DNA from: a virus
IMG/VR virus record: IMGVR_UViG_3300042473_001540
Coordinates: 1-64,000 of that record
DNA: 64,000 nt
Strand: one strand, 5' to 3'
The stretch's first letter is position 1; each line of letters starts with the position of its first letter. The position numbers and the translations under genes were made by a program. The notes beneath the pieces are model-generated. The model made no database searches and was not told where the DNA came from. It saw only the letters and a list, made by a program, of their open reading frames with translations. This document shows, in pieces, positions 1-7,107 of the stretch.

Positions 1-49
1 TTTTGAAATATTTTTCCAACAAAGCCATTACTTCTTTTTTGTCTACCAT
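1..49 (-). CDS. LRR-like array protein, N-terminal fragment at window edge
   Basis: Only the first 16 codons are in the window; the gene runs off the left end. It begins MVDKKEVMALLEKYF, the same start as other members of the LRR-like family at 32.3-38.2 kb. Its ATG overlaps the stop of the upstream gene in the string ATGGTAG, the junction used throughout the large array. This shows that a second array of the family continues to the left. Its function is unknown. Confidence 0.7.
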   Translation of the reverse strand, partial: MVDKKEVMALLEKYFK

Positions 50-687
50 CTGGCATTTCCTTCAAAGCCTGCATCTTCCAAGTCTTTTTGGCAGTCAAAC
101 ATTGCTCGTTTGCCTTGCCCTGCGTATTTGTTCAAAATATCATGGCATTGAATTACTTTGTCCCAACTTACCTTGGCTTGGCCTGGTGTGAAATCAACAT
201 GAAGTGCTACTAATGTTCGTAGCAGAGGCAAGTCTGGTTCGTAATCCAAACTCATGGTACCAGCAATGTGGTCAGGACAGCCTTCAAGGCTAGTGAGGGG
301 ATTTTTGAACACCATAAATGCACCGCCAACTTTTTTTGGCGCACCAATGAGATTGGTCAGCTTACAACTATAGGCAGTGTAGTCTTCTCCCACCTCAATT
401 GGTCCTCCCTTGAGACTTTCAAGGTTACTGTTGCGTGCCACAGAAAACACCCCAGTAACGCTTGTGGGCGCCCCTTCAAGACTTTTCAATCCCATACTGC
501 TGACATTGAACATGCCTTTGACCTCGCCAAACCTTACATTGAATCCTGATGATCCCATAAGGAATTGTATATCTCCAGTGAGATTCAGCTTGTTTTCATC
601 GTCAAAGCGTATTTGCCTAATACGCGAGGAATCATAATAGAGTTTGAATGTGTTCCAAATCTCTTTTTGTTCAGTGGTTAAGGCCAT
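43..687 (-). CDS. LRR-like repeat protein with conserved C-terminal tail
   Basis: 214 residues. The middle has degenerate leucine-rich-like units (LxSLEGAP..V.G.F.V..N), about 20-24 residues each. The protein ends in the family tail KYAGQGKRAMFDCQKDLED followed by AGFEGNARW. It is the first gene of a minus-strand unit that reads leftward; the next member overlaps its stop by 7 bases. A palindromic late-promoter-like element lies just upstream (709-725) and is shared with the divergent lysis genes. No signal peptide or membrane segment is visible, so it is probably cytoplasmic. Its role is unknown: LRR-like units suggest binding, and the tail may be an oligomerisation or docking element (inference). 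Confidence 0.8.
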   Translation of the reverse strand: MALTTEQKEIWNTFKLYYDSSRIRQIRFDDENKLNLTGDIQFLMGSSGFNVRFGEVKGMFNVSSMGLKSLEGAPTSVTGVFSVARNSNLESLKGGPIEVGEDYTAYSCKLTNLIGAPKKVGGAFMVFKNPLTSLEGCPDHIAGTMSLDYEPDLPLLRTLVALHVDFTPGQAKVSWDKVIQCHDILNKYAGQGKRAMFDCQKDLEDAGFEGNARW

Positions 688-708
688 AATGTTCTCAATC
701 TCTAAAAA

Positions 709-725
709 CCTAAATAATATTTAGG
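709..725. promoter_or_regulatory. Palindromic bidirectional late-promoter-like element
   Basis: CCTAAATAATATTTAGG is a perfect palindrome around a central A, so the TAAATA core is present on both strands. It lies between the leftward LRR-like gene and the rightward spanin gene. T4-type late promoters have the core TATAAATA, and related octamers precede many late genes here. Divergent late transcription from one site is inferred. Confidence 0.5.
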
Positions 726-734
726 AGAAATCAC

Positions 735-1136
735 ATGTTCGGATTTTTGTCAAATAAGTTGCTGCTGGTTGGAGTAGGTGCCTTTGTGCTGTTGTCTGGC
801 ACTTTTTACATTTATTTCAAACACACACAAACACAACTGCAAATCATGGCTGCTAATGTGGCCAAAGCTGAGATAGCTATTGACTTACAGAAACAAGCTA
901 TCACTCAACTAGAGAACTTTGCACAAGATCAAAAGATCTCCATGGAGATGATGCAAGGACGAATGAGCAAAGCTGAAGCTGATAGAGCCAAACTAGCTAA
1001 AGCTATCAAAGACTTGAATATTGTAGGCAATGCCCAGGTTGATAGGAAACAACTTCAAATCAACTTGAACAATCAATTGAATGAGTTGTTCAACTCAGCT
1101 GTTGAAGGGACAAAAAATGCGCCAACTACCCCTTAA
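735..1136 (+). CDS. Inner-membrane spanin-like protein (Rz-like)
   Basis: 133 residues with one N-terminal membrane segment (about residues 8-27, LLLVGVGAFVLLSGTFYIYF), then a long charged helix predicted to be coiled coil. This is the architecture of an inner spanin, which spans the periplasm with the outer spanin to fuse inner and outer membranes in lysis. The next gene starts inside its 3' end and encodes a lipoprotein, and a holin follows, giving a compact lysis cassette. The family match is by architecture and context, because spanins diverge strongly in sequence. It implies a Gram-negative host. Confidence 0.7.
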   Translation: MFGFLSNKLLLVGVGAFVLLSGTFYIYFKHTQTQLQIMAANVAKAEIAIDLQKQAITQLENFAQDQKISMEMMQGRMSKAEADRAKLAKAIKDLNIVGNAQVDRKQLQINLNNQLNELFNSAVEGTKNAPTTP

Positions 1137-1503
1137 ATTTATTACTGCTAGCTTACTTTGTTTGTCTCTAGTGTCTTGTGGACCAAATGTAAAAGAACTG
1201 GAGATCAAAACCAGCAACACAAAAATAACAGTGAGTGAACCTCCATCACCGCGAGAGTTGGTTATCAGCAACTTAAATGTGAATGTAGTTACAGCAGAAA
1301 ATTTCAAAGAACTTGAGGCTCAGTTAAAAGCAGATCCCAAGAGTGTGTTCTTGGTAATGACCCCATCTGATTATGAAAACCTAGCATCAAATATTGCAGA
1401 GATGCGTCGTTATATGCTGCAACAGGGCGCCATTGTGCAATACTATCGCGATATGGTAAAAACCATTACACAAGACACACCCACTCCAGAAAAGACAAAA
1501 TGA
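1117..1503 (+). CDS. Outer-membrane lipoprotein spanin-like protein (Rz1-like)
   Basis: 128 residues starting at the ATG within the inner-spanin gene (20-base overlap). The N terminus is a lipoprotein signal, a hydrophobic stretch ending in the lipobox LVSC (Cys about residue 19). The rest is hydrophilic. Overlap with an Rz-like gene and the lipobox support an outer-membrane spanin subunit. It is longer than lambda Rz1, and two-component spanins vary widely in length. Its stop overlaps the next ATG (ATGA), indicating translational coupling with the holin. Confidence 0.65.
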   Translation: MRQLPLKFITASLLCLSLVSCGPNVKELEIKTSNTKITVSEPPSPRELVISNLNVNVVTAENFKELEAQLKADPKSVFLVMTPSDYENLASNIAEMRRYMLQQGAIVQYYRDMVKTITQDTPTPEKTK

Positions 1504-1868
1504 GTAATACGCAAGAAAAGTGGTTTGTGAAGTATTGGCGCCCTGCTGCTGCATGGATTTATTTGGCCATATGTGTATTTGATTTTGTAATCATGCCTGT
1601 ATATGTTGCTAAAACTAATTTGAAATTGGAAGACGTAGTCAAAGTTTCCTCAACATTTGAAGGCAGTGAAAAACTGGGCGCACTAACACTCTTAATGAAA
1701 AAGAACACTTGGGAACCCTTGACTGTTATGGAATCCGGAATGTTCCACCTGAGTTTCGGCGCAATACTTGGAGTAGCTGCCTATACTAGGGGCAGAGTAC
1801 AAGAGGCTCAAGTAAATCAACAAAGCACACGCCAGAGCGTTGACAATCCCAATTACTCTCCATCATAA
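1500..1868 (+). CDS. Holin-like membrane protein (3TM holin family)
   Basis: 122 residues. The segment KYWRPAAAWIYLAICVFDF near residue 10 and a second hydrophobic stretch near 75-95 match the pattern of the three-TM holin family (GTA-type holins). A holin forms inner-membrane holes that trigger lysis. The start overlaps the outer-spanin stop by four bases. No endolysin lies next to it; candidate muralytic enzymes are at 31.7 and 41.5 kb. Confidence 0.65.
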   Translation: MSNTQEKWFVKYWRPAAAWIYLAICVFDFVIMPVYVAKTNLKLEDVVKVSSTFEGSEKLGALTLLMKKNTWEPLTVMESGMFHLSFGAILGVAAYTRGRVQEAQVNQQSTRQSVDNPNYSPS

Positions 1869-2262
1869 TCACTCAACATAGTGGCAACAAATGATGGTGT
1901 TGTGTCCATCCGCAAACGCTCACCGCGAAGGGTGGGAACCTGCGTATCAAGGTCTCTAGTTCAAAAAGCCTTGGCCACAAAATTGAACAAAAAGGATGAA
2001 AAACCTTGAGTTTTTCACCAACTTCTGCCATCAGTTCTGGTGGAGGTTGGGCTTGTTGGATAGGTATATCCAACATAACCGGGCAAAGGCATGATGTGCC
2101 TTGAGTGGTAGATCCTGCGCTGGAAATAGGTGCCCCGCCAGTGCTAGAGGGTCTGAACTGAGACTGTGAAACCGGAATGAGGTTTTTTCCAACCATTCTC
2201 CCCGCAAGGGGAGAAATATGACCGATCCTCCAGAATGAGATGCGTCTTCCTGTAAATACTGA
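1869..2262. other. 394-base gap without a convincing gene
   Basis: No plus-strand frame with a ribosome-binding site is seen. A perfect 9-bp hairpin with a GCAA tetraloop (ATTCTCCCC-GCAA-GGGGAGAAT, near 2195-2216) is present. A minus-strand frame runs from about 2197 to 1873 (proline/serine-rich, 100-odd codons) with GGGGAG just before its ATG, but it has no recognisable features. The element tgtaaatac near 2244 may be a late promoter for the next gene. Confidence 0.4.
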
Positions 2263-3390
2263 ATGATGCAAACTAATGAAGCCCAAGATTGGGAACAGAT
2301 AAAAGATCCAGCAAAAAGATGGCTTGGAAGATTCACATATATGAATCAAGGAAAGAATCCCGAAAAGCACGTATTAGATACTCTCATCAAGAAATATCCC
2401 AACAAAGCTGGAGTCATATATCGAGGAATGAATTTCACTCGGGAAGAATCCTATACAGAGTTCATGGAACTGTTCAACAAGTCAAATGGCAAGTTAACGT
2501 TCAATGTGGTCACAAGCTGGAGTGGTGATCCCAGCACTGCTAACCAATTTGCATTGACTCAACCCACTTATCAATTGAATCCTGCTGTGTTAGCCGCTCA
2601 TGACCAACAAATGAAACGTCGAGAAAGGCTTAGTGGTTACAGAGGAGTAATTTTGAAAACCACTGTCTCTGCTGGAGTGGGCATTGATGTTGACGCCACT
2701 GGGGTTGGACATGAGAGTGAAATTGTGTTACCTCCTGGCACTTATCAAACAGAGATTTACCAAGAAGTAAAACAATACAAACACAGTCTTGAGGATGGCG
2801 ACACCTCAGTTGATGATGTGATTTTGAAAACAACAGCAGAGAGCTTACGCAGCCGATCTACAGAGCACAGCTTCTTTGACTATGTGATACATCATCATGG
2901 CCAGGAATTGAGTCCAAAAGCACAGCAGCATTTGTTGAAATTGTTTGGTCCTCAAACTGGTATACCTTTGTTCAAGAGTTCTGTTGATCAGCATACAAAT
3001 TACTTTACCAAAAAACCTGAGGTGACGTTTGACTATCACATACCAAACATACGGCTGTTTGAGTTGGCAGAAAAAGGAATTTTCACTCCTGAAGTAACAA
3101 ATAAGATCAGATTGTTGGGTAAAAAAATCATTAGTCAAGCACTGCCTGTAATAGAGAGTGTTATAGTTGATGCCACTTATTTCAACCCAGCACAGTTGGG
3201 TCTGGTGAGTAGGATTAGTCAGGACAACCGAGTGATTGATGCTATAAGAAAAGCCATTAAGCCAGCAGTAGCCCAATTGAATCAAAAAGTTCAGGACATC
3301 AACAAAATACAAGATCCAAAAGAGAAAAGGCAGGCCATTGAGCATTACAAGGATGAGATGGTGCGCCTGTTAAGCAGATTGGGCATATAG
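2263..3390 (+). CDS. ADP-ribosyltransferase-like protein (Arg-specific R-S-E type)
   Basis: 375 residues. The N-terminal half has the order expected of ARTC-type toxins and T4 Alt/ModA/ModB: GVIYRGM (Arg, about residue 50), TSWSGDPSTANQFA (Ser-Thr/Ser motif, about 84) and GHESEIVLPPGTYQ (ExE motif, about 156). These enzymes transfer ADP-ribose from NAD+ to host proteins; T4 enzymes modify RNA polymerase and ribosomal proteins. The C-terminal 200 residues are helical and unrecognised. It sits directly upstream of the NAD-salvage genes. The fold call is good; target and activity are unknown. Confidence 0.65.
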   Translation: MMQTNEAQDWEQIKDPAKRWLGRFTYMNQGKNPEKHVLDTLIKKYPNKAGVIYRGMNFTREESYTEFMELFNKSNGKLTFNVVTSWSGDPSTANQFALTQPTYQLNPAVLAAHDQQMKRRERLSGYRGVILKTTVSAGVGIDVDATGVGHESEIVLPPGTYQTEIYQEVKQYKHSLEDGDTSVDDVILKTTAESLRSRSTEHSFFDYVIHHHGQELSPKAQQHLLKLFGPQTGIPLFKSSVDQHTNYFTKKPEVTFDYHIPNIRLFELAEKGIFTPEVTNKIRLLGKKIISQALPVIESVIVDATYFNPAQLGLVSRISQDNRVIDAIRKAIKPAVAQLNQKVQDINKIQDPKEKRQAIEHYKDEMVRLLSRLGI

Positions 3391-3419
3391 TAAATACGTC
3401 TATATAACGAAGATCAAGC

Positions 3420-3572
3420 ATGATTACAGGCACACGCAAACTCATCAGCAAGGAAATCCAACAGGATGCTGATGTTTATGTTGGATCCACTGGGGAAGTT
3501 TGGTTCCAAGAAGGCACCCAAACATTACGCTTTGGTGACGATGAAACCCCTGGTGGCATACCACATCACAAC
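3420..3572 (+). pseudogene. Truncated virion-protein N-terminal module
   Basis: 51 codons from ATG to TGA. The product contains EIQQDADVYVGSTGEVWF and LRFGDDETPGG, resembling the short module in tail proteins of T4-like cyanophages (..YVG..G..W......LR..DG.TPGG). It ends exactly where homology to a fatty-acid desaturase begins in another frame, so this is probably a recombination scar rather than a working gene. Confidence 0.5.
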
Positions 3573-3729
3573 TGACAACAGCACCAACAACTGGATTTTT
3601 GCTGTGGTCTACTGGGGAGAAGGGTGGCACAACAATCATCATGCCAATCCTAAAAAATGGAATTTTGGTGAACGCTGGTGGGAAATTGATGTGTCGGGGT
3701 GTATTATACGCCTTGTACAAAAAAGTTGA
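3568..3729 (+). pseudogene. C-terminal remnant of a delta-9-type fatty-acid desaturase
   Basis: This frame encodes TTDNSTNNWIFAVVYW, then GEGWHNNHHANP (third histidine box HNNHH) and GERWWEID..IIRL. This is the typical end of an acyl-CoA/lipid delta-9 desaturase, an integral membrane di-iron enzyme. The other two histidine boxes and the membrane helices are missing. Upstream the frame is joined to unrelated structural-protein DNA. It is a remnant of a once-complete metabolic gene or a fragment captured by recombination. Confidence 0.65.
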
Positions 3730-3754
3730 CATAATCCCCATGTCTTGCTATATA
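3726..3754 (+). promoter_or_regulatory. Sigma70-type promoter of nadM
   Basis: TTGACA, 17 bases, TATATA. The transcript leader contains AAAAGGATAGACCTT at 3766-3780, which recurs after the nampt promoter at 7061-7075. Confidence 0.7.
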
Positions 3755-3808
3755 AGAGAATAGCCAAAAGGATAGACCTTGCGGCAGATTGAGCAAAGGA
3801 TTTTTGCG

Positions 3809-4879
3809 ATGAACAAAGCTGACCTAGGAATCTTTATCGGAAGGTTTTCTCCTTACCATTCAGGTCACCACCATGTGGTAACTGAAGCACTCAAGCACGC
3901 AGACAATTTGGTGATTTTGGTGGGCAGTGCCCGCAGTCCGCGCAGTTATCGTGTGCCGTTTACCTTTCAAGAACGGCGGGACATGATTGAAGGCAGCCTG
4001 CCTGCCGAGCTGAAAAACAGAGTGCGAGTTCTGCCTCTAGAGGACGCCACCTACAACGACAGCAAGTGGATCCACAATGTGCAGACGCTGGCTGCCCAAG
4101 GGGCGACGCTTTTTGGGCTTGACCCAGCCAAAGCCAAGATCACACTAGTGGGCCACAGCCGAGACAACACCAGCTATTACCTGAAACTGTTTCCTCAATG
4201 GAGCAATGTGGAGGTCAGCAGCTTCCGCGACATCAGCGGTACCAACATTCGCAACAGCTACTTCAGCAACATGGGCCACATGTGGGTGAGAGATGCAGAT
4301 GGCCACCAAGCAGGTGACCTGCCTCAGGATGCAGTGGTGACACCCTATGTGCAGAAGTTTCTCAGCAGTTTCCTTGATACTCCCAACCACAAGCTGATCC
4401 GTGACGAGTATGAGTTTGTGCTGAAGTACAAAAGCAGTTGGGCGGCTGCGCCTTACCCTGTGAATCTAGTGTGCGTAGACGCTGTGGTGATCAAAAGCGG
4501 ACATGTGCTAATGGTGGAACGTGGAGCAATGCCAGGGAAAGGCCAGCTTGCACTTCCTGGTGGATACCTAGATGTAACTGAGCGAGTAGTTGACGGGATG
4601 ATCCGTGAGCTGCGTGAGGAAACTCGGTTGAAAGTCCCAGCTCCGGTGCTTAAAGGCAGCATTGTCAAGAAGGAAGTTTTTGACGATCCTAATCGCAGCA
4701 GCCGAGGTCGAGTGCTCACAGTAGCTTATCTCATTGATCTTGGCACAGGTCCACTTGACACAGTCAAGGGCGGAGATGATGCGGCCTCAGCCAAATGGGT
4801 AGCCCTTAAAGATCTTCGGCCAGAAATCTGTTTTGAGGACCACTATCATTTAATCTCTGTACTAGTCGGGGCAATTTAG
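3809..4879 (+). CDS. nadM: Bifunctional NMN adenylyltransferase / Nudix hydrolase
   Basis: About 356 residues from the ATG preceded by AAAGGA. The N-terminal nucleotidyltransferase domain shows GRFSPYHSGHHHVV (HxGH-type ATP motif) and SGTNIR (SxTxxR-type motif near residue 150). It joins NMN and ATP to form NAD+. The C-terminal Nudix domain has GGYLDVTERVV..REL.EET (about residues 255-278), which in this family acts as an ADP-ribose pyrophosphatase. The same fusion occurs in cyanobacteria and some phages. With the phosphoribosyltransferase at 7.1 kb it completes a two-step route from nicotinamide to NAD+. It lies first in an operon that runs to pyrE. Confidence 0.92.
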   Translation: MNKADLGIFIGRFSPYHSGHHHVVTEALKHADNLVILVGSARSPRSYRVPFTFQERRDMIEGSLPAELKNRVRVLPLEDATYNDSKWIHNVQTLAAQGATLFGLDPAKAKITLVGHSRDNTSYYLKLFPQWSNVEVSSFRDISGTNIRNSYFSNMGHMWVRDADGHQAGDLPQDAVVTPYVQKFLSSFLDTPNHKLIRDEYEFVLKYKSSWAAAPYPVNLVCVDAVVIKSGHVLMVERGAMPGKGQLALPGGYLDVTERVVDGMIRELREETRLKVPAPVLKGSIVKKEVFDDPNRSSRGRVLTVAYLIDLGTGPLDTVKGGDDAASAKWVALKDLRPEICFEDHYHLISVLVGAI

Positions 4880-4889
4880 GAAAAAGGTA

Positions 4890-5087
4890 ATGATGACGCG
4901 CATCAAGATTGAAACTTGCACCACCATCAGTAATGTGGACCCCAGCAGTCTCGAGCAGTTGAAACAAACTCTCCGTATCTCACAGAAGCAGGGGTTGATT
5001 AGGCCCACAGGTGATCCCAGTATTGATGCGCCCATCACGGAACAAGAAAATGACAAAGAAAACAAAAAAGAAGATCCCAACAATTGA
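4890..5087 (+). CDS. Small hypothetical protein
   Basis: 65 residues, hydrophilic, with a highly charged C terminus rich in Glu, Asn and Lys. A purine-rich site (AGGAAAAAGG) precedes the ATG. It lies ten bases after nadM and overlaps the next small gene, so it belongs to the nadM-pyrE operon. I do not recognise it. Confidence 0.55.
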   Translation: MMTRIKIETCTTISNVDPSSLEQLKQTLRISQKQGLIRPTGDPSIDAPITEQENDKENKKEDPNN

Positions 5088-5199
5088 AGCCGCTCTAGCG
5101 GAATGTTTGGTGCAACAGGCTGGCGAGCTGTGGCAACCTGCTGAGCCAAGCCTGTTGGAACAACTGCTCCGTTACCGCGAAAGGACAGACAGTGAGTGA
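5050..5199 (+). CDS. Small hypothetical protein
   Basis: 49 residues starting MTKKTKKKIPTIEAAL, preceded by GGAACAAGA. It has a basic N terminus followed by an amphipathic helix. It overlaps its neighbours on both sides, as usual for packed phage operons. The function is not recognisable. Confidence 0.45.
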   Translation: MTKKTKKKIPTIEAALAECLVQQAGELWQPAEPSLLEQLLRYRERTDSE

Positions 5200-5512
5200 C
5201 ACTCCCCAGTTCACAGAAGTTGATCTCAGCAAAACCACACGGCATGGCAGTGATGAGCTAACAGTGGGACCAACCTATATCTGCTTGATTCACGGCAGCT
5301 ATTTCATAGGCACATTCGGCAAGGTATGGTTTGGCTTGAACTTCAATGGTTGGCATGGCTGCGGCTTGCAATACGATCCACCGGGCACTAACTCTAGCCG
5401 TTGGCAGCGGGTGTGGCGGTTTGACAATGCAGAACTCATCAAACAAACTGAATCAGTTGTTGATGCATTGTTGAAAGGCACACCTAATGGGACACTACGA
5501 CGAACAACGTGA
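5192..5512 (+). CDS. Hypothetical protein, GTG start
   Basis: 106 residues beginning with GTG inside the previous gene's end. It is Trp- and Gly-rich in the middle (YFIGTFGKVWFGLNFNGWHG). It is not recognised and lies in the NAD/pyrimidine operon. Both ends overlap neighbouring frames, suggesting coupled translation. Confidence 0.55.
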   Translation: MSDTPQFTEVDLSKTTRHGSDELTVGPTYICLIHGSYFIGTFGKVWFGLNFNGWHGCGLQYDPPGTNSSRWQRVWRFDNAELIKQTESVVDALLKGTPNGTLRRTT

Positions 5513-5714
5513 TTTTGACGACTATCAGCAAAGTCTACGGCGAGATAAACAGTTGATTGAAGATGTGAAAAGTGGCAAATTTGGGGTGCTCTTGCATGCT
5601 GCTGACATTGCCAACAGCAATACAGTGATGGTGAACTGTGGCACATTTGCACGCATGATCAGCATCATCTCACGACTTGACCCGAAAACCTACACATACC
5701 CCTGGGAACGATAA
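5487..5714 (+). CDS. Small hypothetical protein
   Basis: 75 residues, acidic N terminus (MGHYDEQRDFDDYQQSLRR). It lies directly before pyrE with an 11-base gap. No motif is recognised. Confidence 0.5.
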   Translation: MGHYDEQRDFDDYQQSLRRDKQLIEDVKSGKFGVLLHAADIANSNTVMVNCGTFARMISIISRLDPKTYTYPWER

Positions 5715-5724
5715 GGAAATTTCA

Positions 5725-6282
5725 ATGGTTATGACTGCACGAGCCTACCGGCATTTACGCGATCTCATCTCGGAAAAAAGTTTGATTCAAGATCAAAACT
5801 TCACTCTCAGCAGTGGAGCAGCCAGCAACTACTTCTTCAACATGAAGATCTCCATGTTGGATCCCATGGGCAGCAATCTCATTGCTGATGCTATGCTGGA
5901 TATTCTCGATACATTGGATTTTGACAGCGTAGGAGGGATGGCTGTGGGCAGCGTTCCGTTGGTTACCAGCATTGCCACCAAAAGCTACCTACGCAGTCGC
6001 CATTATCCAGCTTTCTTTGTGCGAAAAGAAGTGAAAGATCACGGCGTGCAAACAAAGATTGATGGCCACTGCACTCCGGGTAGCCGAGTGGTGCTGGTGG
6101 AAGATGTGACTACTACTGGAGGCAGCATCATGCGGGCTGTTGAGGCTGTGCGGGAGATTGGTTGCCAAGTGGACACAGTGCTCACAGTCGTTGACCGACT
6201 GGAAGGTGCGCGAGAGAATCTATCAGCAGAAAAGATTCGCTTGATCCCCCTCTACACACGAGTTGATTTTGAGGATTCATAA
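5725..6282 (+). CDS. pyrE: Orotate phosphoribosyltransferase
   Basis: 185 residues from the ATG after TAAGGAAATTTC. It has the PRPP-binding loop RVVLVEDVTTTGGS (about residues 117-130) and the substrate segment SLIQDQNFTLSSGAASNYFF. It converts orotate and PRPP to OMP in pyrimidine synthesis. Length and motifs fit the family. It sits in the same plus-strand block as the two NAD-salvage genes; both this enzyme and Nampt use PRPP. Confidence 0.88.
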   Translation: MVMTARAYRHLRDLISEKSLIQDQNFTLSSGAASNYFFNMKISMLDPMGSNLIADAMLDILDTLDFDSVGGMAVGSVPLVTSIATKSYLRSRHYPAFFVRKEVKDHGVQTKIDGHCTPGSRVVLVEDVTTTGGSIMRAVEAVREIGCQVDTVLTVVDRLEGARENLSAEKIRLIPLYTRVDFEDS

Positions 6283-6285
6283 ATT

Positions 6286-7017
6286 ATGATTATAATTCCT
6301 GACTCTCCCATTGCAGTTACACATCTAAAAAGGCCTATTATTCTCCCAGGAACTCCTTTACCAGATTATGTGGTGGAGAAAATACTCGCAAGTGAACAAG
6401 TTATTGACGATGATGACTCCTCCTTTGAAACAATGTTTTCTGGGGCAAAACCAATTGATTCGTCCGGCTTTACTGGGGCAGTGACTCAGTGGGTTGAAGG
6501 AGAACTTGGAAGTTTAGGGTATCCTATAAATCACAGCAGAGGGATTGACGTACCGCCCTACAGTATCGAGATCAGAACTCGCAGAAAACACGCTACAGCT
6601 CCACAAACTTTTGGGTCTCTCAAACTATCAGATATAATTCAAAACTCATGGCTTACATCTGATATCAAAACAAAGTGTCAACTCCACTATCAAGTGATGT
6701 GGGATGCGCAACACATGGTTGTTTGTGACGATCAAATCGTGGATTTCCGACATCCTTGGAGACAAGAGGCGTTACAAAAAGCTTTTGATAATGCTAGGGA
6801 TGAGCTGATTGCATACTATTCTAGGCCCAATATTACAGTGCCTTTGAAATTCACTTCGACTGCTGGCGGAATTTATCTTGAAAGAACTTCAAGGAAGAAC
6901 AGCAAAAAAAGCTGGTTCTCAGCATTTTACCAGTTTCGAGTACGAAACAATTTGATGGAAAAATGGCATATAGCGGGCAGGAAAAACTCATACGATGAGC
7001 TGTTTTCAAAAATTTAA
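6286..7017 (+). CDS. Hypothetical protein, possible PD-(D/E)XK nuclease
   Basis: 243 residues, three bases after pyrE. The segment GIDVPPYSIEIRTRRK near residue 88 has a D...ExR pattern that could be a PD-(D/E)XK core, but this is weak. The rest is not recognised. Base composition is more AT-rich than pyrE and nampt on either side, so it may be a later arrival. A nuclease role is only a guess. Confidence 0.45.
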   Translation: MIIIPDSPIAVTHLKRPIILPGTPLPDYVVEKILASEQVIDDDDSSFETMFSGAKPIDSSGFTGAVTQWVEGELGSLGYPINHSRGIDVPPYSIEIRTRRKHATAPQTFGSLKLSDIIQNSWLTSDIKTKCQLHYQVMWDAQHMVVCDDQIVDFRHPWRQEALQKAFDNARDELIAYYSRPNITVPLKFTSTAGGIYLERTSRKNSKKSWFSAFYQFRVRNNLMEKWHIAGRKNSYDELFSKI

Positions 7018-7020
7018 AAG

Positions 7021-7049
7021 TTGACGTAATTGGGCATCTAGCCTATAAA
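7021..7049 (+). promoter_or_regulatory. Sigma70-type promoter of nampt
   Basis: TTGACG, 17 bases, TATAAA. The leader carries AAAAGGATAGACCTT (7061-7075), identical to the nadM leader, suggesting co-regulation of the two steps. Confidence 0.65.
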
Positions 7050-7107
7050 TATGACACAGGAAAAGGATAGACCTTTTCCTTCACATACTGAACAAGGGAG
7101 ACTTGTT

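Noticed and set aside
1873-2370. Minus-strand frame of 165 codons as a gene
   Set aside because: It runs antisense into the ART gene start, has no motif and no good start context; a shorter version from 2197 is only possible.
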